From contig DPXQ01000043.1 of the NCBI GenBank assembly GCA_003527225.1, positions 1 through 32,197 of the forward strand: a stretch of DNA of 32,197 nucleotides, read 5' to 3'. Under the pieces are notes generated by a model. It was not told the DNA's origin and searched no databases. It saw nothing but the letters and a program-made list of their open reading frames with translations. Source of the stretch: Rhizobium sp. (GTDB taxonomy: Bacteria; Pseudomonadota; Alphaproteobacteria; Rhizobiales; Rhizobiaceae). Both the position numbers and the translations under genes were made by a program. Positions 31,419-32,197 of the stretch are shown here, piece after piece. Position 1 is the stretch's first letter, and each line of letters starts with the position of its first letter.

Positions 31419-31442
31419 CGGTAGTCTCCTTGGATCCCGCCC

Positions 31443-32197
31443 ATGCTCGCCATCTTCGAAAGCATCCTGCCAATCTTCCTGCTCGTGCTACTTGGCGCGG
31501 CGCTGAAACGCGCGCCGGTCTTCGAGCAATCCCTGTGGGATGGGCTCGAGAAATTCGGCTACTATGTGCTATTTCCCGCCCTGCTCTTCCTGACCCTTGC
31601 GAAGGCGGATTTCGCAGCTCTCGAAACGGGTGCCGTCAGCCTTGCCGGCCTTTGTTCCGTGTTCGTGATGACTGCGCTGACGCTTGGGCTCTGGCCGGTG
31701 CTCAACCGCCTTGGGGTCGGCGGGCCGGCCTTCACAACCATCTTCCAGACCACGACACGCTGGAACGGCTTCATGGCGCTGGCAATCGCGGAGAAGATCG
31801 CCGGGCCATCCGGGCTCACCGTGGTTGCCCTGGTGATGGCAGCGATCATCATTCCGCTCAATTTCCTCAATGTCGGCGTGATGATCTGGTTTTCGGGCGG
31901 GAATCGCGACATCAGGACATTCGCACTTCGGATCGTGTCCAATCCAATCATCCTGGGTGCGGCGCTCGGCGTCCTGGTCAACATGGCGGGCATCCCGCTC
32001 TACGAGCCTGTACTTGTCGCCGTCGACCTCATCGCCCGTTCCTCGCTCGGCCTCGGCCTCGTCATGGTTGGCGCGGGTCTGCGGATCGCCGACGCTCTCA
32101 AACCGCATCCGTCGGCGCTGCTGGCATGCGTCCTGAAACTCATCGTTTTTCCCGCCGTCATGATCGGAATTGCCCTGCTCTTCGGAATCGGTGGACA
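31443..32197 (+). CDS. AEC (auxin efflux carrier) family transporter, cut by the window end
   Basis: The open frame starts at the ATG at 31443 and runs off the window after 251 codons, so the C-terminus is missing; family members are about 310 residues. The visible part is very hydrophobic, with about seven to eight membrane helices. It starts MLAIFESILPIFLLVLLGAA and has the AEC features KFGYYVLFPALLFLTLAKAD (near 38-57) and TTIFQTTTRWNGFMALAIAE (near 98-117), where RWNGFMALA is the typical substrate-pathway helix. NPIILGAALGVLVN and LGLGLVMVGAGL follow. The family exports small organic acids or auxin-like compounds; the substrate here is unknown. The ribosome-binding site is weak. Confidence 0.85.
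   Translation, partial: MLAIFESILPIFLLVLLGAALKRAPVFEQSLWDGLEKFGYYVLFPALLFLTLAKADFAALETGAVSLAGLCSVFVMTALTLGLWPVLNRLGVGGPAFTTIFQTTTRWNGFMALAIAEKIAGPSGLTVVALVMAAIIIPLNFLNVGVMIWFSGGNRDIRTFALRIVSNPIILGAALGVLVNMAGIPLYEPVLVAVDLIARSSLGLGLVMVGAGLRIADALKPHPSALLACVLKLIVFPAVMIGIALLFGIGG

Overview
The window looks like a chromosomal core segment of an alphaproteobacterium, most likely a member of the Rhizobiaceae (Rhizobium/Agrobacterium/Sinorhizobium relatives). Evidence: GC-rich codon use throughout; an RNase E with a large acidic insertion in its S1 domain and a C-terminal GWW tail; linked DUF2155 and NDUFA12-type complex I genes behind accBC-aat; gatB separated from gatCA; and amiC-mrcA-prfB in a row. 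No phage, transposase, CRISPR array or conventional defence island was seen. The genus call is an inference from gene content and order, not from a database comparison.

Layout. 1-3.9 kb: tRNA-Gly and tRNA-Tyr (minus) behind a near-consensus promoter, rlmB, a short YjdM-type gene, a MliC-like lysozyme inhibitor, tRNA-Thr, then NAD kinase with a secreted protein of unknown function. 3.9-5.9 kb: a divergent TetR regulator and Bcr/CflA efflux pump sharing an operator-like cluster. 6-11.2 kb (minus): amiC, mrcA (PBP1A) and prfB, the last with the classic +1 programmed frameshift. 11.2-14.8 kb: a 690-base leader region with hairpins followed by rne. 14.8-20.7 kb: a GNAT gene, a class I aminotransferase, a DsbA-like oxidoreductase, then aroQ-accB-accC-aat read in one direction. 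20.7-26.1 kb: DUF2155, an NDUFA12 homologue, three GNAT acetyltransferases, a cysteine-rich secreted protein, gatB and a DUF1294 membrane protein. 26.1-32.2 kb: an intergenic region with a terminator-like hairpin in front of yjhX, gatA and gatC, a UPF0173 hydrolase, ruvX, a DUF6105-like membrane protein whose 3' end overlaps ruvX, a 56-residue membrane ORF just upstream of it, a P-loop ATPase, and an AEC transporter cut by the window end.

How they work together. Most genes are housekeeping: translation and RNA (three tRNAs, rlmB, prfB, rne, gatABC, aat, ruvX as an rRNA/recombination nuclease), envelope growth (amiC, mrcA), central metabolism (nadK, aroQ, accBC, NDUFA12 assembly) and disulfide formation (DsbA-like). 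Accessory functions are small: efflux control by TetR, four unrelated-looking GNATs, YjhX and secreted proteins.

I found no clearly new multi-gene system. The items most worth a second look are the unlisted 56-residue membrane ORF translationally coupled to the DUF6105-like gene, the terminator-like structure with no obvious upstream gene before yjhX, the three-half-site operator with a possibly leaderless tetR, the structured rne leader, and a 21-bp-phased repeat upstream of a GNAT gene.
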